This document shows, piece by piece, positions 63,814-64,000 of a stretch of 64,000 nucleotides of DNA (position 1 is its first letter; each line of letters starts with the position of its first letter). A model generated the notes under the pieces. It did no database searches, had not been told where the DNA came from, and was given only the letters and a program-made list of their open reading frames with translations. The stretch covers positions 156,017,151-156,081,150 of the forward strand of contig CP136068.1 in NCBI GenBank assembly GCA_032622095.1, given 5' to 3'. The translations under genes were made by a program, and so were the position numbers. Source of the stretch: Siphonodentalium dalli (Eukaryota > Mollusca > Scaphopoda > Gadilida > Siphonodentaliidae).

Positions 63814-64000
63814 TCTCATATATATTTTGAAGACCTCTGTTTGTATGTCTGTATGTTTGTCTGTCATTGATACAAATCTACGATTCTCGACCGATCGGGA
63901 CGAAACTTGGTACGTGTGTGTAGTTTGACCAGGCGGTGGACGTTGTCATATTGGCGAGCCTGTGCGGCGCCCGCTTCGCGCATGCGCAGACGAGATCTCG
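63814..64000 (+). mobile_element. Second Helitron copy, joined head to tail, cut by the window end
   Basis: It begins TCTCATATATATTTTGAAG directly after the CTAG of the previous copy and repeats its order (CTGTTTGTATGTCTG, GACCGATCGGGACGAAACTT, GCGCATGCGCAGACGAGATC). It differs by a few bases (GTACGTG for GTGCGTG), so it is not an assembly echo of the first. Confidence 0.8.

Noticed and set aside
1-64000. tRNA, rRNA and other structured RNA genes
   Set aside because: No cloverleaf with a GGTTCRANYCC box, no rRNA segment and no snRNA-like sequence was found by eye; hairpins present are explained by MITEs.

Overview
This window looks like intron-rich, AT-rich animal nuclear DNA, most likely from a marine invertebrate and probably a mollusc. 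The basis is an animal FEM1-type gene pair, Helitron ends, hAT, Harbinger-like and TTAA-flanked elements, many fold-back MITEs, and a dispersed repeat carrying a GGCCATATCACGAC motif that I associate with molluscan genomes (weak, from memory). There is no bacterial-type gene organisation, rRNA, tRNA or CRISPR array. Nearly all recognisable content is repeats; the only convincing protein-coding locus is a FEM1-like gene present twice.

1-24.8 kb is a direct segmental duplication of about 9.7 kb per block (A about 1590-11350, B about 15020-24840). Each block carries, on the minus strand, one long intronless ORF for a FEM1-family ankyrin protein (a substrate receptor of CUL2 ubiquitin ligases). 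Copy B (19848-21854, 668 aa) is intact. Copy A (6095-8132) is split by a 2-nt deletion. Downstream of each gene lies a relic of a further FEM1 3' end, and a 69-bp minisatellite is built from that gene tail plus 3' UTR. Insertions present in one block and absent from the other give paired filled and empty sites, so several target-site duplications (TSDs) can be read directly: TAA, TA, TTAA and 8 bp.

24.8-40.3 kb is mostly MITEs and small elements: the TA-flanked CAGTAATG family, TTAA-flanked CCCTTT and AGGTAC families, a GTGACCCGCC family, a Harbinger-like element, a Helitron and a 28-bp minisatellite. A twin-palindrome core starting GCCAATGCATTC sits inside several families with unrelated ends.

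40.3-49.4 kb is an old tandem array of a diverged unit of a few kb (called R1 here). One copy begins with a 38-codon ORF whose start reads like a secretory signal peptide; other copies are broken. The units are full of hAT, Harbinger-like and TTAA insertions, two with BED zinc-finger relics. Minisatellites of 34, 63, about 40 and 35 bp follow to 50.6 kb.

51.98-57.40 kb is one 5.4-kb tandem array of 29-bp and 38-bp units, derived from the 5' end of the CAGTAATG MITE that lies at its right edge. 57.6-64 kb holds a degenerate tandem repeat, a 1.7-kb TIR element with six scattered copies of a GTAACCTCTGTCAC motif, retroelement-like sequence, and two Helitrons joined head to tail at the right edge.

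Nothing indicates the genes act as a pathway. The coherent themes are FEM1-like gene duplication and decay, and repeated conversion of gene or transposon pieces into tandem arrays. All identifications are by eye; no database search was run.
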